IMG/VR virus record: IMGVR_UViG_3300040856_003829
Span: 32,161-96,160 of that record
DNA length: 64,000 bases
Strand: one strand, 5' to 3'
Origin: a virus
The position numbers were made by a program, and so were the translations under genes. The notes below the pieces were generated by a model that did no database searches, was not told where the DNA came from, and saw only the letters and a list, made by a program, of their open reading frames with translations. Positions 25,749 through 34,261 of the stretch are shown in pieces. Positions within the stretch are counted from its first letter, which is position 1. Each line of letters begins with the position of its first letter.

Positions 25749-26195
25749 ATGAAAAAAGGAAAAACCAGTCGGTTGAATTTTTTACAAAATGCGACATGTT
25801 TTTTTGGTACAGTTGACGCTAAAAAATTAAAATCATTATATATCGTTTTACAATGCTGGATCGAACCAACAGATCATTACGAGAATTGGGAAAGAATCGT
25901 AGGTAATTTGGAGAGAAAAATAAAACATACAGTCTTGGAGTCTATGGATTTAATAACATTCAAAAAATATAATATCATAGATCTAGACATCAGAAGTAGT
26001 GGTATAAAAGAAGGTAAGAGAAGTTTTGCGAATCTTGAAATTACACTATTTCTAAATGAAGAAAACGAAAATTTCAAATCCTTAATATTAAGAAATAAAA
26101 TAAAAAATATTATAGGTCAGATTTATAAAGAAGATCTTATGAAATCAAAATATTTCAAAATACATAAGTCTAAATCAATCAAAGTTTCATCTTAA
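25749..26195 (+). CDS. Hypothetical protein in the head cluster
   Basis: 148 residues, basic (for example KHTVLESMDLITFKKYNIID and KSKYFKIHKSKSIKVSS). Predicted mixed alpha/beta, with an FLQNATCFFG start. No known domain. It lies between the core-type gene and the prohead protease in the same direction, so a head-assembly role is likely by position only. Confidence 0.5.
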   Translation: MKKGKTSRLNFLQNATCFFGTVDAKKLKSLYIVLQCWIEPTDHYENWERIVGNLERKIKHTVLESMDLITFKKYNIIDLDIRSSGIKEGKRSFANLEITLFLNEENENFKSLILRNKIKNIIGQIYKEDLMKSKYFKIHKSKSIKVSS

Positions 26196-26207
26196 ATCAA
26201 ATTCAAA

Positions 26208-26215
26208 CTATTTAT
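26208..26215 (+). promoter_or_regulatory. CTATTTAT element before the protease gene
   Basis: One-base variant, 13 bases from the ATG. Confidence 0.38.
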
Positions 26216-26228
26216 AAATAAATTTGAT

Positions 26229-26945
26229 ATGAAAGTTTTAGGACCCTCAGATATAGGAAAAGGTATATTAATTGAGTATGATGCCGGATCGATCTCACCA
26301 GGAGATTCAAGAAATGCCCAAGTTATCAAAGAATCTTATGGTGACTTAGATCACTCCAAGCCGTTTGTTTTTTACGCGACTTTACAAAAGTATGATATAC
26401 CAAATAGAAACGGTAGAACTTATCCAGAAAAAATATTGAGAAGAGAAGTTGAAAAGTATAAAAATAACATTCAAAAAGGTTTGGCAATTTCTGAGTTAAA
26501 CCACCCAGAATCTTCATTAATTGACTTAGATAGAGTTTCTCATTTAATAACTGACGTTTGGTGGGAAGGAAACACATTGATGGGTAAGATAAAGTTATTA
26601 ACCTCACCTGGTTTCCATGAAAGAGGTGTTGTTTCAACACCAGGTGATCAAGCGGCAAATTTAATGAGACAAGGTGTTACGATGGGTGTGTCATCAAGAG
26701 GTGTTGGATCACTTGTAAATAAAGGAGAAAAAAATGAAGTTCAAGATGATTTCGAATTAATATGTTTTGATTTGGTTTCGGCACCTTCAACTCCAGGAGC
26801 TTACTTATACTTAAATCCTGATGATAGAGGTAAGTATGATGAAAAACTAGATGAAGAAAAAAATCAAGAAAAAGAGGTAAATACAGATAAATTTACACGT
26901 TCACTTGATTTGATGACAAAGTTATCCGATTATTTAGATAAATAA
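26229..26945 (+). CDS. Prohead maturation protease (gp21-like)
   Basis: 238 residues. Motifs of the T4 gp21/U9-type serine protease are visible: YDIPNRNGRTYPEKIL, ELNHPESS with catalytic His92, and MGVSSRGVG with the nucleophile Ser (155 or 156); the LVSAPSTPGAYL segment follows. The enzyme cleaves core and capsid proteins after Glu in sites like L/I-x-E. Its probable targets in this window are discussed under findings. An ACTATTTAT element lies 13 bases before the ATG. Confidence 0.9.
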   Translation: MKVLGPSDIGKGILIEYDAGSISPGDSRNAQVIKESYGDLDHSKPFVFYATLQKYDIPNRNGRTYPEKILRREVEKYKNNIQKGLAISELNHPESSLIDLDRVSHLITDVWWEGNTLMGKIKLLTSPGFHERGVVSTPGDQAANLMRQGVTMGVSSRGVGSLVNKGEKNEVQDDFELICFDLVSAPSTPGAYLYLNPDDRGKYDEKLDEEKNQEKEVNTDKFTRSLDLMTKLSDYLDK

Positions 26946-26952
26946 TATTATT

Positions 26953-27168
26953 ATGGTTACAGCTGAAAAATACTTTGTGGTCAAAATACAGATTGATGAC
27001 GTAGATCCACAAACAGGAAGAATTAAAAAACTACGTGAAGAAAAGTTAGTCAATGCTATTAGTGTCACTGATTGTGAAGCTAAAGTTATGGAAAGAATGG
27101 GTAATATTTCATTGGATTGGAGAATTACTTCAGTCAGTGAAAGTAAGATTGACGAAGTTTTCGAATAA
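26953..27168 (+). CDS. Small DUF4494-like protein
   Basis: 71 residues: KYFVVKIQIDDVDPQTGRIK, then EKLVNAISVTDCEAKVMERM and a final ITSVSESKIDEVF. The layout resembles the DUF4494 family of Bacteroidota and their phages (strand, loop, L-V-x-A-x-S-x-x-x-A, terminal I-x-E-V-F). Role unknown. Follows the protease after 7 bases and precedes a terminator. Confidence 0.5.
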   Translation: MVTAEKYFVVKIQIDDVDPQTGRIKKLREEKLVNAISVTDCEAKVMERMGNISLDWRITSVSESKIDEVFE

Positions 27169-27191
27169 ACTTTCTACAACTAACAAATTAC

Positions 27192-27217
27192 AAGTCGAGG
27201 TAAAACTCGACTTTTTT
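27192..27217 (+). terminator. Hairpin terminator
   Basis: AAGTCGAG / CTCGACTT with a GTAAAA loop and a following T-run; separates the protease operon from the scaffold and capsid genes. Confidence 0.88.
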
Positions 27218-27259
27218 GTTTTCTAGAAATAGATGGCCAGATTTTTTTTAGTTTTTCAC

Positions 27260-27267
27260 ATATTTAT
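27260..27267 (+). promoter_or_regulatory. ATATTTAT element before the scaffold gene
   Basis: Exact match, 27 bases from the ATG and after a terminator, so it should start the scaffold-capsid transcript. Confidence 0.48.
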
Positions 27268-27294
27268 TTAGAAATAAACCTTATTAATAAAAAA

Positions 27295-28746
27295 ATGGCA
27301 GATAAAAAACAATCTTTGGTTGAAGAGGCACTTTTACAAATGGAGAATTTGAAAGAAGCCGTAACTGAAAACGCAAAAGGAATACTTGCTTCAACAATGA
27401 AGGAAGAAATCAGTCAATTAGTAAAAGAATCTCTAAAAGAAGAAGAGGTTGAAATCGAAGAATCTGAAAAGGACGAGACAGAAGAAGCAGTTCATAAAGA
27501 AATTGATGAACAAGAAGAAGTCGGTGATGACACCGAAGATCTCGAAATTGATGTAGATTTGGATAACTTAGATTTAGATGATGATTCTGATGATGAAGAA
27601 GTTGAATTAGATCTTGATGATATGGGTATGGACACTGATGTGGAAGACGACGTTGAAATCGATGATCTGATGTTGACTGACTTACCTGGTGACGACTTGG
27701 AAGTCGATTCTGAAGAAGAAATTTTAGCACCTTTAGATCTCACAATGGCAACTGATGATGAAATTATTCAGGTGTTCAAAAAAATGGGTGAAGAAGATGG
27801 TATCATTGTTCAACAAACAGATTCTGGTGTTAACATTAAAGATGACACTGAAGATGTTGAATATGAAATCAAAATGGAATCAACTGAATCTGATGAATCA
27901 GATGAAATTCTTTATGAAATTGAATTTACTGAAGAAGAAACCGAAGAAGGTTACAATGAAGTAGAAGAAGGTTACAACGAAGAAATGGATGAAGCTAGTT
28001 GTGGAACTCATGAAGGTGAAGAGCACGAAGGTGAAACACATGAAATGAGAGAGATAATGGACAAAATGAAAGAAATGATGGAAAGAGAAGATTTAGATGA
28101 TGACATGAAAGAGATGATGAAAAAAGTCACTGAAATGATGTCTACTGAAGAAGAAACTGTAGAAGTTGAAGAAGGATATGAAAAGACGGAAATGGATGAA
28201 GTAGAAGAAATCGAGGAAACTGAAGAAGTTGACGAAGGTGAGGTTGAAGAAAGATCTTTAGCACAAGGACAAAGAAAAGGTGTAAATCCTGACGGTAGTC
28301 CTAAAGGTGGTTCTAAACCAGGTACTGGTCCAGTTCCAAATAAATTATTGTATAGAAAACTTCAAAATGAAGTGAAACAACTTAGAGAAAAGAATCAAGA
28401 GTACAAACAAGCTCTAGGTGTTTTCCAAGAGAAGTTAACTGAAGTTGCAGTTTTTAATTCAAACTTAGCTTACGCTACTAGATTGTTCACTGAACACACT
28501 ACAACTAAGCAAGAGAAAATAAATATATTAAGACGTTTCGATGGTGTCGATACGTTAAAAGAATCAAAATCATTATATAAGAGTGTCAAAAAATCTTTAA
28601 GTGATGATTCAACCCTCGTTAAGGAAACAATTGAAAACAAAGTTGAAAAAACTCCAACTACGGGTTCAGCTACAAACCTTATCGAAAATAAAACTTATGA
28701 GAACCCTCAATTTATGAGAATGAGGGACCTCATGAAAAAACTATAA
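27295..28746 (+). CDS. Prohead core/scaffold protein (gp22-like by position and composition)
   Basis: 483 residues, extremely acidic. N-terminal helices (MADKKQSLVEEALLQMENLK) are followed by Asp/Glu tracts (residues about 60-330), then a less charged helical C-terminus (KLLYRKLQNEVKQLREKN coiled coil, about 340-480). It lies between protease and major capsid protein, the place of T4 gene 22, whose product is also acidic and helical and is digested during maturation. Direct homology is not obvious. Numerous Glu-rich LxE sites would make it a good protease substrate. Confidence 0.75.
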   Translation: MADKKQSLVEEALLQMENLKEAVTENAKGILASTMKEEISQLVKESLKEEEVEIEESEKDETEEAVHKEIDEQEEVGDDTEDLEIDVDLDNLDLDDDSDDEEVELDLDDMGMDTDVEDDVEIDDLMLTDLPGDDLEVDSEEEILAPLDLTMATDDEIIQVFKKMGEEDGIIVQQTDSGVNIKDDTEDVEYEIKMESTESDESDEILYEIEFTEEETEEGYNEVEEGYNEEMDEASCGTHEGEEHEGETHEMREIMDKMKEMMEREDLDDDMKEMMKKVTEMMSTEEETVEVEEGYEKTEMDEVEEIEETEEVDEGEVEERSLAQGQRKGVNPDGSPKGGSKPGTGPVPNKLLYRKLQNEVKQLREKNQEYKQALGVFQEKLTEVAVFNSNLAYATRLFTEHTTTKQEKINILRRFDGVDTLKESKSLYKSVKKSLSDDSTLVKETIENKVEKTPTTGSATNLIENKTYENPQFMRMRDLMKKL

Positions 28747-28772
28747 TAAAAATAACTTAAAAAATTATAAAA

Positions 28773-30524
28773 ATGGGAGCATTATTAGAATCAGGTCTCG
28801 TTGGTAACATTGGTCTTAAGCACCTCAAAGTTATCAAGGAAGACACAGTAAACAAATGGGACAAGTTAGGGTTCCTAGATGGCCTCAATGGTCAATTAAA
28901 AGAGAACATGGCTCAGTTATATGAGAACCAAGCATCTCACCTAATCAACGAAGCTGCGACATCTGACGCTGGCGGATCATTTGAAACAGTCGTTTTCCCA
29001 ATCATCAGAAGAGTATTCTCTAAGTTGTTGGCTAACGATATCGTTTCTGTACAGGCTATGAACCTACCAATCGGTAAGTTGTTCTACTTTGTACCTAAAA
29101 TTCAGGCTAGAGGTGCTGCTAACGAGCACGTTCCTCCATTCGGAGCACCTAATGGTCCTACTACTCCATATTCTGGATACTCTGAAAGTTCGGTTAACCT
29201 ATACGATAGATTCTACGAAGGATCTGTTCCAGGTACTGCTGGATCAGGTGTTGATCCTGAAGGATTGTTTGACTACTCTAAGGGTAGATTCAGTGCACAC
29301 ACCATCCAAGGTACTATCGTTTCTGGTAGTAGCTATGGTACTGTAGTGACTGATGCGGCATTTACTGGTGGAACATCATTCCCTAAGTCTGTTGTTGTTG
29401 CATTCTCTGGATTTAGTAATGTTGCTGCTGGTAGAATGATTGGTCCAAGCGGTAACGAAATGGATACTGAAGAATTCCTATCTTACTTAAATGTTCAAGG
29501 TGAGGGTTCTGCATTCCCAGTAAACGTTCTTACTCAGAAGTATGGTAAGGGTATTGTTGAATATGGTGATACTCAGACATCTACATTCTCTGACGGTAAC
29601 GGAGGTAGATATCAAGATCTATGTGACGCTAATGGTATTTTACGTGTCGTTGTTGACTTGAAGACACCAACAGACGATAGTAGTTCACTTGATGGTTACA
29701 CAGGTACATCATTCACAGCGGCTTTCGCTGGATTCCAGGCAACATACAGAGTATATGAAGAACTCGAATTCGAAGACAAGATCGGTGAAGTATCGTTCGA
29801 TCTTGAAGCGGTTACTGTAACAGCAATCGAAAGAAAACTAAGAGCACAATGGTCTCCAGAACTCGCACAAGACGTTTCTGCATTCCACAACATTGACGCT
29901 GAAGCTGAATTGACAGCTTTATTGTCAGAGCAAGTGGCAGCAGAAATTGATCGTGAGATCTTAAGAGACTTGAGAAAAGGTGCGGCTTGGAAACTAAGAT
30001 GGGACTATGACGGATGGAGAAGATTATCAACAACTTCTACAGCATACAACCAGAAGGACTGGAACCAGACATTGATCACTGCGATCAACCAGATTTCAGC
30101 TCAAATCCACAAATCAACATTGAGAGGTGGTGCTAACTGGGTAGTTTGCTCTTCAGAGGTTTCAGCAATCTTTGACGATCTAGAGTACTTCCACGTTTCA
30201 AACGCGGCTCCTGATCAGGATAACTACAACATGGGTATTGAAAGAGTTGGTACTCTTTCTGGAAGATACCAAGTGTACCGTGACCCATACTTCCCACCAA
30301 ACATGGTATTGTTAGGTCACAAGGGTAATTCAATGTTGGATACTGGATATGTATACGCACCGTATGTACCACTCCAGTTAACACCAACTATGTACAACCC
30401 ATTCAACTTCACACCAATTAAGGGTATCATGACAAGATACGCTAAGAAGATGGTTAACAACAGATTCTATGGTGTGATTCAGGTTGATGGTGTTAGAACA
30501 TTCGACCTCAACTCTTTAAGATAA
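28773..30524 (+). CDS. Major capsid protein (gp23-like)
   Basis: 583 residues. HK97-fold capsid protein of the T4 class: LNGQLKENMAQLYENQASHL at the N-terminus, FPIIRRVFSKLLANDIVSVQ and MNLPIGKLFYF, and a C-terminus with PYFPPNMVLLGHKG and TRYAKKMVNN. Cleavage should fall at LINE/A (Glu60-Ala61), the counterpart of the T4 gp23 propeptide site. Codon use is richer in C-ending codons than neighbouring genes, as expected for a very highly expressed protein. A strong terminator follows. Confidence 0.95.
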   Translation: MGALLESGLVGNIGLKHLKVIKEDTVNKWDKLGFLDGLNGQLKENMAQLYENQASHLINEAATSDAGGSFETVVFPIIRRVFSKLLANDIVSVQAMNLPIGKLFYFVPKIQARGAANEHVPPFGAPNGPTTPYSGYSESSVNLYDRFYEGSVPGTAGSGVDPEGLFDYSKGRFSAHTIQGTIVSGSSYGTVVTDAAFTGGTSFPKSVVVAFSGFSNVAAGRMIGPSGNEMDTEEFLSYLNVQGEGSAFPVNVLTQKYGKGIVEYGDTQTSTFSDGNGGRYQDLCDANGILRVVVDLKTPTDDSSSLDGYTGTSFTAAFAGFQATYRVYEELEFEDKIGEVSFDLEAVTVTAIERKLRAQWSPELAQDVSAFHNIDAEAELTALLSEQVAAEIDREILRDLRKGAAWKLRWDYDGWRRLSTTSTAYNQKDWNQTLITAINQISAQIHKSTLRGGANWVVCSSEVSAIFDDLEYFHVSNAAPDQDNYNMGIERVGTLSGRYQVYRDPYFPPNMVLLGHKGNSMLDTGYVYAPYVPLQLTPTMYNPFNFTPIKGIMTRYAKKMVNNRFYGVIQVDGVRTFDLNSLR

Positions 30525-30546
30525 TAATTAAAGTTTTGAAAAAATT

Positions 30547-30573
30547 AAAGGGGGACATTAGTCCCCCTTTTTT
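30547..30573. terminator. Terminator downstream of the capsid gene
   Basis: AAAGGGGGAC / GTCCCCCTTT with an ATTA loop and flanking A and T runs; placed between the capsid stop and the convergent gene at 30558, whose stop codon lies in the stem. Confidence 0.92.
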
Positions 30574-30746
30574 ATTTCACAATATTTGGAATCTGGTCCA
30601 AAATATAAACATCTGTATAATTTTAGTTTTTCTCTATGAGATTTAAAATGATCATCAACTGATGACTTATCATAACCTAAAATTACTTCAGATGTAATTT
30701 CACTCTGCAATTTCACGATTTCACTTAGTAGTTCGTCTTTTGTCAT
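30558..30746 (-). CDS. Small hypothetical protein
   Basis: 62 residues, helical N-terminus (MTKDELLSEIVKLQSEITSE) followed by a C-terminal YRCLYFGPDSKYCEIKK with two cysteines. Ends inside the capsid-gene terminator. No family recognised; probably in the same unit as the gene at 30784, from which it is separated by a hairpin. Confidence 0.45.
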   Translation of the reverse strand: MTKDELLSEIVKLQSEITSEVILGYDKSSVDDHFKSHREKLKLYRCLYFGPDSKYCEIKKGD

Positions 30747-30747
30747 A

Positions 30748-30776
30748 TCAAAAAAAAAAGGAAGATAAACTTCCTT
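30748..30776 (-). terminator. Terminator of the gene at 30784
   Basis: On the minus strand AAGGAAG, loop TTTAT, CTTCCTT followed by ten T. Between two minus-strand genes, so it may be partial, with read-through into the smaller gene. Confidence 0.75.
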
Positions 30777-30783
30777 TATTAAT

Positions 30784-31113
30784 TTAATTTATATTAAGAT
30801 CTTCATTATGTTTTTTCAACATCCTAATTGATTTGGATAATAATTCGGATTCTTCAATTGTAAATATATTTCTATTGTGAGCCATTTTGGATGCTTCAAT
30901 CAAACAAAATAGTGCTTGATTGACACTTAAATTATTTATGAAACGATCTAGATCATCAGTACTAGTATAGTTTATAGAATTATATAATGTACCCATTGGG
31001 TTTGTCTGGACATTATTTTTTAGGGACTCGTAAATTTCATTATATTTTTTTTCAATCTCAGAAACATTCTTAGATCTCCTTTTTCTTGTTTTTGTATTTT
31101 CTAATTCACTCAT
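30784..31113 (-). CDS. Hypothetical helical protein
   Basis: 109 residues. A basic N-terminus (TKTRKRRSKNVSEIEKKYNE) is followed by an all-helical part (DLDRFINNLSVNQALFCLIE). It could bind nucleic acid through the basic end, but no motif is recognisable. It is divergent from the gene at 31185. Confidence 0.5.
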   Translation of the reverse strand: MSELENTKTRKRRSKNVSEIEKKYNEIYESLKNNVQTNPMGTLYNSINYTSTDDLDRFINNLSVNQALFCLIEASKMAHNRNIFTIEESELLSKSIRMLKKHNEDLNIN

Positions 31114-31131
31114 TTTAATCTATATTTAATG

Positions 31132-31139
31132 ATATTTAT
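31132..31139 (+). promoter_or_regulatory. ATATTTAT element upstream of 31185
   Basis: Exact match 45 bases from the ATG, in the divergent spacer; the longest leader of the set. Confidence 0.35.
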
Positions 31140-31184
31140 TTGTATACAATCATAATATAGTATAAATCCTCAAAGAAAGAAGAC

Positions 31185-31742
31185 ATGAACCTAAAAAAAA
31201 CTATAAGAGAATCTTTACTTAAAAAAGTAATGTCAGAAGAATTAAAATATCACGTAGATAATAATATTTCGTTGACTGAAAATGTTTTTAGATATGGTAG
31301 TGATAAATATTTTGAAGTTATTAATGAAGCAAGAAAACTTTATAAGTTAGGATATAATTTCGATGAGTTTGATCGTGAAATACTAGAATCAGATTTAGGT
31401 ACAATAGTCAAAACAAAATCAGGAAAAAAGATTCCTTTAGATATGCCATTTGAATATGGATCTGTCAATGAGGCTGAATATCAAGGAAAAAAAGTTAATT
31501 TAAATGATCCAAAAACTGGAGGATCAAAAAAATGGTACGTTTATGTAAAGGATGGTGATAAAGTAAAAAAAGTTAGTTATGGTTCTCCTGTTATGACTGC
31601 GAAATGGAATGACCCTCAAGCTAGAAAGTCATTTGCCGCTAGACATCAGTGTGCAAAGAAAAAAGACAAAACTAAAGCAGGTTATTGGGCTTGTAGGGCA
31701 CATAAAGATTTCGGTAAAAATGTATCTGGTAGATTTTGGTAA
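31185..31742 (+). CDS. Leader-bearing protein with basic Cys/His C-terminal domain
   Basis: 185 residues. The N-terminus MNLKKTIRESLLKKVMSE/E is the common leader. From about residue 100 the sequence (GKKVNLNDPKTGGSKKWYVY, then GSPVMTAKWNDPQARKSF and ARHQCAKKKDKTKAGYWACR) matches a small basic domain that I have seen in T4-like phages, ending ARHxC...KTxxxYWxCR. The Cys/His pair may bind zinc. Likely a DNA-associated internal head protein. Its TAA overlaps the next ATG by one base. Confidence 0.65.
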   Translation: MNLKKTIRESLLKKVMSEELKYHVDNNISLTENVFRYGSDKYFEVINEARKLYKLGYNFDEFDREILESDLGTIVKTKSGKKIPLDMPFEYGSVNEAEYQGKKVNLNDPKTGGSKKWYVYVKDGDKVKKVSYGSPVMTAKWNDPQARKSFAARHQCAKKKDKTKAGYWACRAHKDFGKNVSGRFW

Positions 31743-32005
31743 TGATTTATATTCAAAACGATATTTCAGATAATAAATTTACTAGAACTTTTTCATCAGA
31801 TATAGACAGTTCAGAGTTAGTCTGGCATATGGATGCTGAAAATAGGTTGGTTGAAGTTCTAGAGGATAGTGATTGGAAGTTCCAAATGGATAATGAACTA
31901 CCTAGGACCCTCGTAAAAGGACTTAAATTTGAAATACCTAAAGAGACCTTTCATAGAGTAATTAAGGGTACAGGATCTCTTAAAATCCTTATTGAGGAAT
32001 ATTAA
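31742..32005 (+). CDS. Small cupin-like protein conserved in T4-type phages
   Basis: 87 residues: MIYIQNDISDNKFTRTFSSD, then LVWHMDAENRLVEVLEDSDW, FQMDNELPRTL and IPKETFHRVIKGTGSLKILI. The pattern WHxDxxxRxVxVLE...FQxDNxLP...IPxxxxHRVIKG matches a cupin-fold protein found in many marine T4-like phages. The His and Asp residues could hold a metal. Its function is unknown. The ATG at 31742 is coupled to the previous stop. Confidence 0.65.
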   Translation: MIYIQNDISDNKFTRTFSSDIDSSELVWHMDAENRLVEVLEDSDWKFQMDNELPRTLVKGLKFEIPKETFHRVIKGTGSLKILIEEY

Positions 32006-32172
32006 CGTTCGTGGGGTAACTTAACCGTTTTGAATGTGTAATTCGAATCGACGTAAGCGTCTGGATAAAATTCAAAAAAGTAATCAAGTGCACTATCGAA
32101 ACTCGCAGATTGAGTTTCCATAATAATTTTACCTTCTTTGATTAATTGATATGTGCGTTGAGTGTGTTCCAT
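32002..32172 (-). CDS. Small unlisted ORF, 56 residues
   Basis: A complete frame from ATG at 32172 to TAA at 32002: MEHTQRTYQLIKEGKIIMET, then SFDSALDYFFEFYPDAYVDS and a final VKLPHER. Composition is normal, with no low complexity, and it fills an otherwise empty 210-base gap between the plus-strand gene ending at 32005 and the next minus-strand gene. The two genes overlap by 4 bases tail to tail. No match known; the frame is short, so translation is probable but not certain. Confidence 0.55.
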   Translation of the reverse strand: MEHTQRTYQLIKEGKIIMETQSASFDSALDYFFEFYPDAYVDSNYTFKTVKLPHER

Positions 32173-32217
32173 TTACAAGTGTAAATGTAAAAAAACTAAT
32201 TCAAAAATCAAAATATT

Positions 32218-32529
32218 TTATTTCTTTTTTCCCCATTTTTTACCTTTACCTTTTGTTGAACATGCTGAGGGTGTCGGTCTACATGATGGATACTTTGCTC
32301 TTTTTTCTCCTTTTTCTCTACCACAAGGCTTACACTTTTTTCGACCCGTTTTAGAATCTTTACGACAAGTATTACAATCTACCCATCCACTACTTTTCCC
32401 TTTACCTCCTTGTCTACTAAACCATCCATGTAGTCCACTTTTTTTTTCCTTAGAGTAATCGGTTTTTTCGTCAATAATTTGTTTGATCAACTCTACAAGT
32501 TGCGATTCTGTCATACGAAATTTTTTCAT
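32218..32529 (-). CDS. Basic Cys-rich leader-bearing protein
   Basis: 103 residues. MKKFRMTESQLVELIKQIID is the leader, with IDE/K at Glu21. The rest is Lys/Gly/Cys-rich (DCNTCRKDSKTGRKKCKPCG and KYPSCRPTPSAC): six cysteines in CxxC-like pairs with strong positive charge. It resembles a short basic domain known from T4-like phage proteins with the ending YPxCRPTxxxC. I chose 32529 because an ATG 102 bases upstream would start inside the next gene. A DNA-binding role in the head is plausible. Confidence 0.6.
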   Translation of the reverse strand: MKKFRMTESQLVELIKQIIDEKTDYSKEKKSGLHGWFSRQGGKGKSSGWVDCNTCRKDSKTGRKKCKPCGREKGEKRAKYPSCRPTPSACSTKGKGKKWGKKK

Positions 32530-32533
32530 GATT

Positions 32534-32728
32534 TTAACATTTTTTTCCTTTCCAGATTTCACCTTTTCTACATTGGACCATTGCACCACTTTTATATGCC
32601 GAAGTTTCTGGTCCGTATGATTGATCAGCACATCTGTGACATCTATCCTTTTTTTTCTTTTTCTTTTCTGAAATGACTTTCTCTATCAATTCAATCAATT
32701 CAGTTTCGGTAATTCTTATCTTTTTCAT
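32534..32728 (-). CDS. Very small basic Cys-rich leader-bearing protein
   Basis: 64 residues. Leader MKKIRITETELIELIEKVIS then E/K (Glu21), nearly the same as in the neighbouring gene, suggesting duplication. The body (CHRCADQSYGPETSAYKSGA, then CRKGEIWKGKKC) matches the short SAYxSGAxVxCRKG domain of T4-like phage proteins. It overlaps the structural gene at 32725 by 4 bases (ATGA-type junction). Confidence 0.6.
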   Translation of the reverse strand: MKKIRITETELIELIEKVISEKKKKKKDRCHRCADQSYGPETSAYKSGAMVQCRKGEIWKGKKC

Positions 32729-34239
32729 TTTCTGTTAACGATTTGAAATTTGAGTTCTCTTTTATAAGTATTAGTCTCACCATCGGTTTCAACTTTGATG
32801 TCTAAAAAGTATTCGTTTGGTATTTTATCATTCATATCCAAATAAAAGTGATTACCATCATTTGTGCGATTTATCCTTGTCCAGTCCTGAACCATAACTT
32901 CAGTAGTACCCTCTTTGACATACAACCTATAATGTCCTAGAAAATCAACTAATTGTTTATTAGTTGAATAAGCTTCTTTGACATCGACCTCAATTTTTCT
33001 TATATCCGATGTCAATATCTTTTCATCTTGCTTTATACCTGTAAAATTAAATGAATATCTTTTTGGATTGTAAGTTGAAATTCCAATATTATACTTTTCT
33101 GATTCTTCTTTAATTATAAAAGAATTTTCAACATCTCTAAGTGGTTTTTGATCGATTTCAATTCCATTCCAATTGTCATAATACATACATGGTATTGTTT
33201 CACCAGTTAGACCATCGATTTCACAAACATAAACACCCTTTGTCACTCTACAAGTACTTAAACCAGTGAAACCTTGAATAGGTTCATAGTTTAAATCTAA
33301 GATATCCACAAAAGGATTTCTATCTAAATTTTTTGGAACTCCGTTTTCGTAGGAATATAAATATAACTTATTTTTGTGACCATTGATAAATAAATTTCTA
33401 TCATCTTCTATTAAGTCATCATAAGTCGTTTCTAGATATGGTTCATAGAATGTTTGAGTGTGTCTTGTAAAAAACCCTACAGAATGAGATTCAGTCATTC
33501 CGGAAATATTTTCTATTTGTCCAGGGAATGCGATTATATATCCCGTTGTAACAAGCCGTCCTCTTAGAATCTCGGTTATCTCTTTAGACATATCAAAACT
33601 AATATCTTCATTACCAAATTCAAAAGACTGAGAATCAACCAATACTAGATCATTTTCCGTTACTGTCGCAAAATCTCCAAGTACATTAGAATATATCCCG
33701 GGAGTACTCCAACTAGTTGTAGTTGTACTGTTAAAATAATTAGATGGTCTATCAGAATAAGTTTTGTCAGTTGCTAATTCCTGAGTATAATATTGTGTAC
33801 TACCATTATCATTATTTGTATTAGAATAATAATCAAAACCAACACCTTCGTCCCAATATTGGGGTTCACCCCTGGTCCCAGAAGTATAAGGAATACGATA
33901 TAAATTTAAAGTAAAAGAACTTGCCCTTCTTTTTCCATTCGACCACTTATCATTTAATAACTCTTTGTCAAAGGCAGATGTATTTGTCATCCTTAATATG
34001 TGAGAAGTTTCTCCAGAACATGGTTGACTTGCTATGGGTAACCGAATAGTACCATCAGCGACTTTCGATCTTAAATCTTTTAGATCTAAATCAAATATAA
34101 ATCTAGAAAATCCTACAGGTGAGATAACATTATCTACAGATCCGAAAAAAAGTTCAGTAAAAGGACTTTGACCTGTGTTGGTCGTAGATCCATAAATGAT
34201 GGTATTATTTCTCGAGAAGTAAGACTTGTGAACTGACAT
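32725..34239 (-). CDS. Tail or fibre structural protein
   Basis: 504 residues, beta-rich with many Tyr, Asn and Asp. The first 300 residues resemble DNRLRE/collagen-adhesin-like modules found in phage appendages: FDLDLKDLR, SHILRMTNTSAFD, YWDEGVGFDYY and RPSNYF. Later parts look like Ig-type beta sandwiches (ISTYNPKRYSFNFTGIKQDE). No leader or signal. First gene after the spike gene in the minus-strand tail block. The exact position in the virion is unknown. Confidence 0.6.
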   Translation of the reverse strand: MSVHKSYFSRNNTIIYGSTTNTGQSPFTELFFGSVDNVISPVGFSRFIFDLDLKDLRSKVADGTIRLPIASQPCSGETSHILRMTNTSAFDKELLNDKWSNGKRRASSFTLNLYRIPYTSGTRGEPQYWDEGVGFDYYSNTNNDNGSTQYYTQELATDKTYSDRPSNYFNSTTTTSWSTPGIYSNVLGDFATVTENDLVLVDSQSFEFGNEDISFDMSKEITEILRGRLVTTGYIIAFPGQIENISGMTESHSVGFFTRHTQTFYEPYLETTYDDLIEDDRNLFINGHKNKLYLYSYENGVPKNLDRNPFVDILDLNYEPIQGFTGLSTCRVTKGVYVCEIDGLTGETIPCMYYDNWNGIEIDQKPLRDVENSFIIKEESEKYNIGISTYNPKRYSFNFTGIKQDEKILTSDIRKIEVDVKEAYSTNKQLVDFLGHYRLYVKEGTTEVMVQDWTRINRTNDGNHFYLDMNDKIPNEYFLDIKVETDGETNTYKRELKFQIVNRK

Positions 34240-34253
34240 TTAAGACTTTTATA

Positions 34254-34261
34254 ATAAATAT
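34254..34261 (-). promoter_or_regulatory. ATATTTAT element before 34239
   Basis: Exact match on the minus strand, 14 bases from the ATG. Confidence 0.42.
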
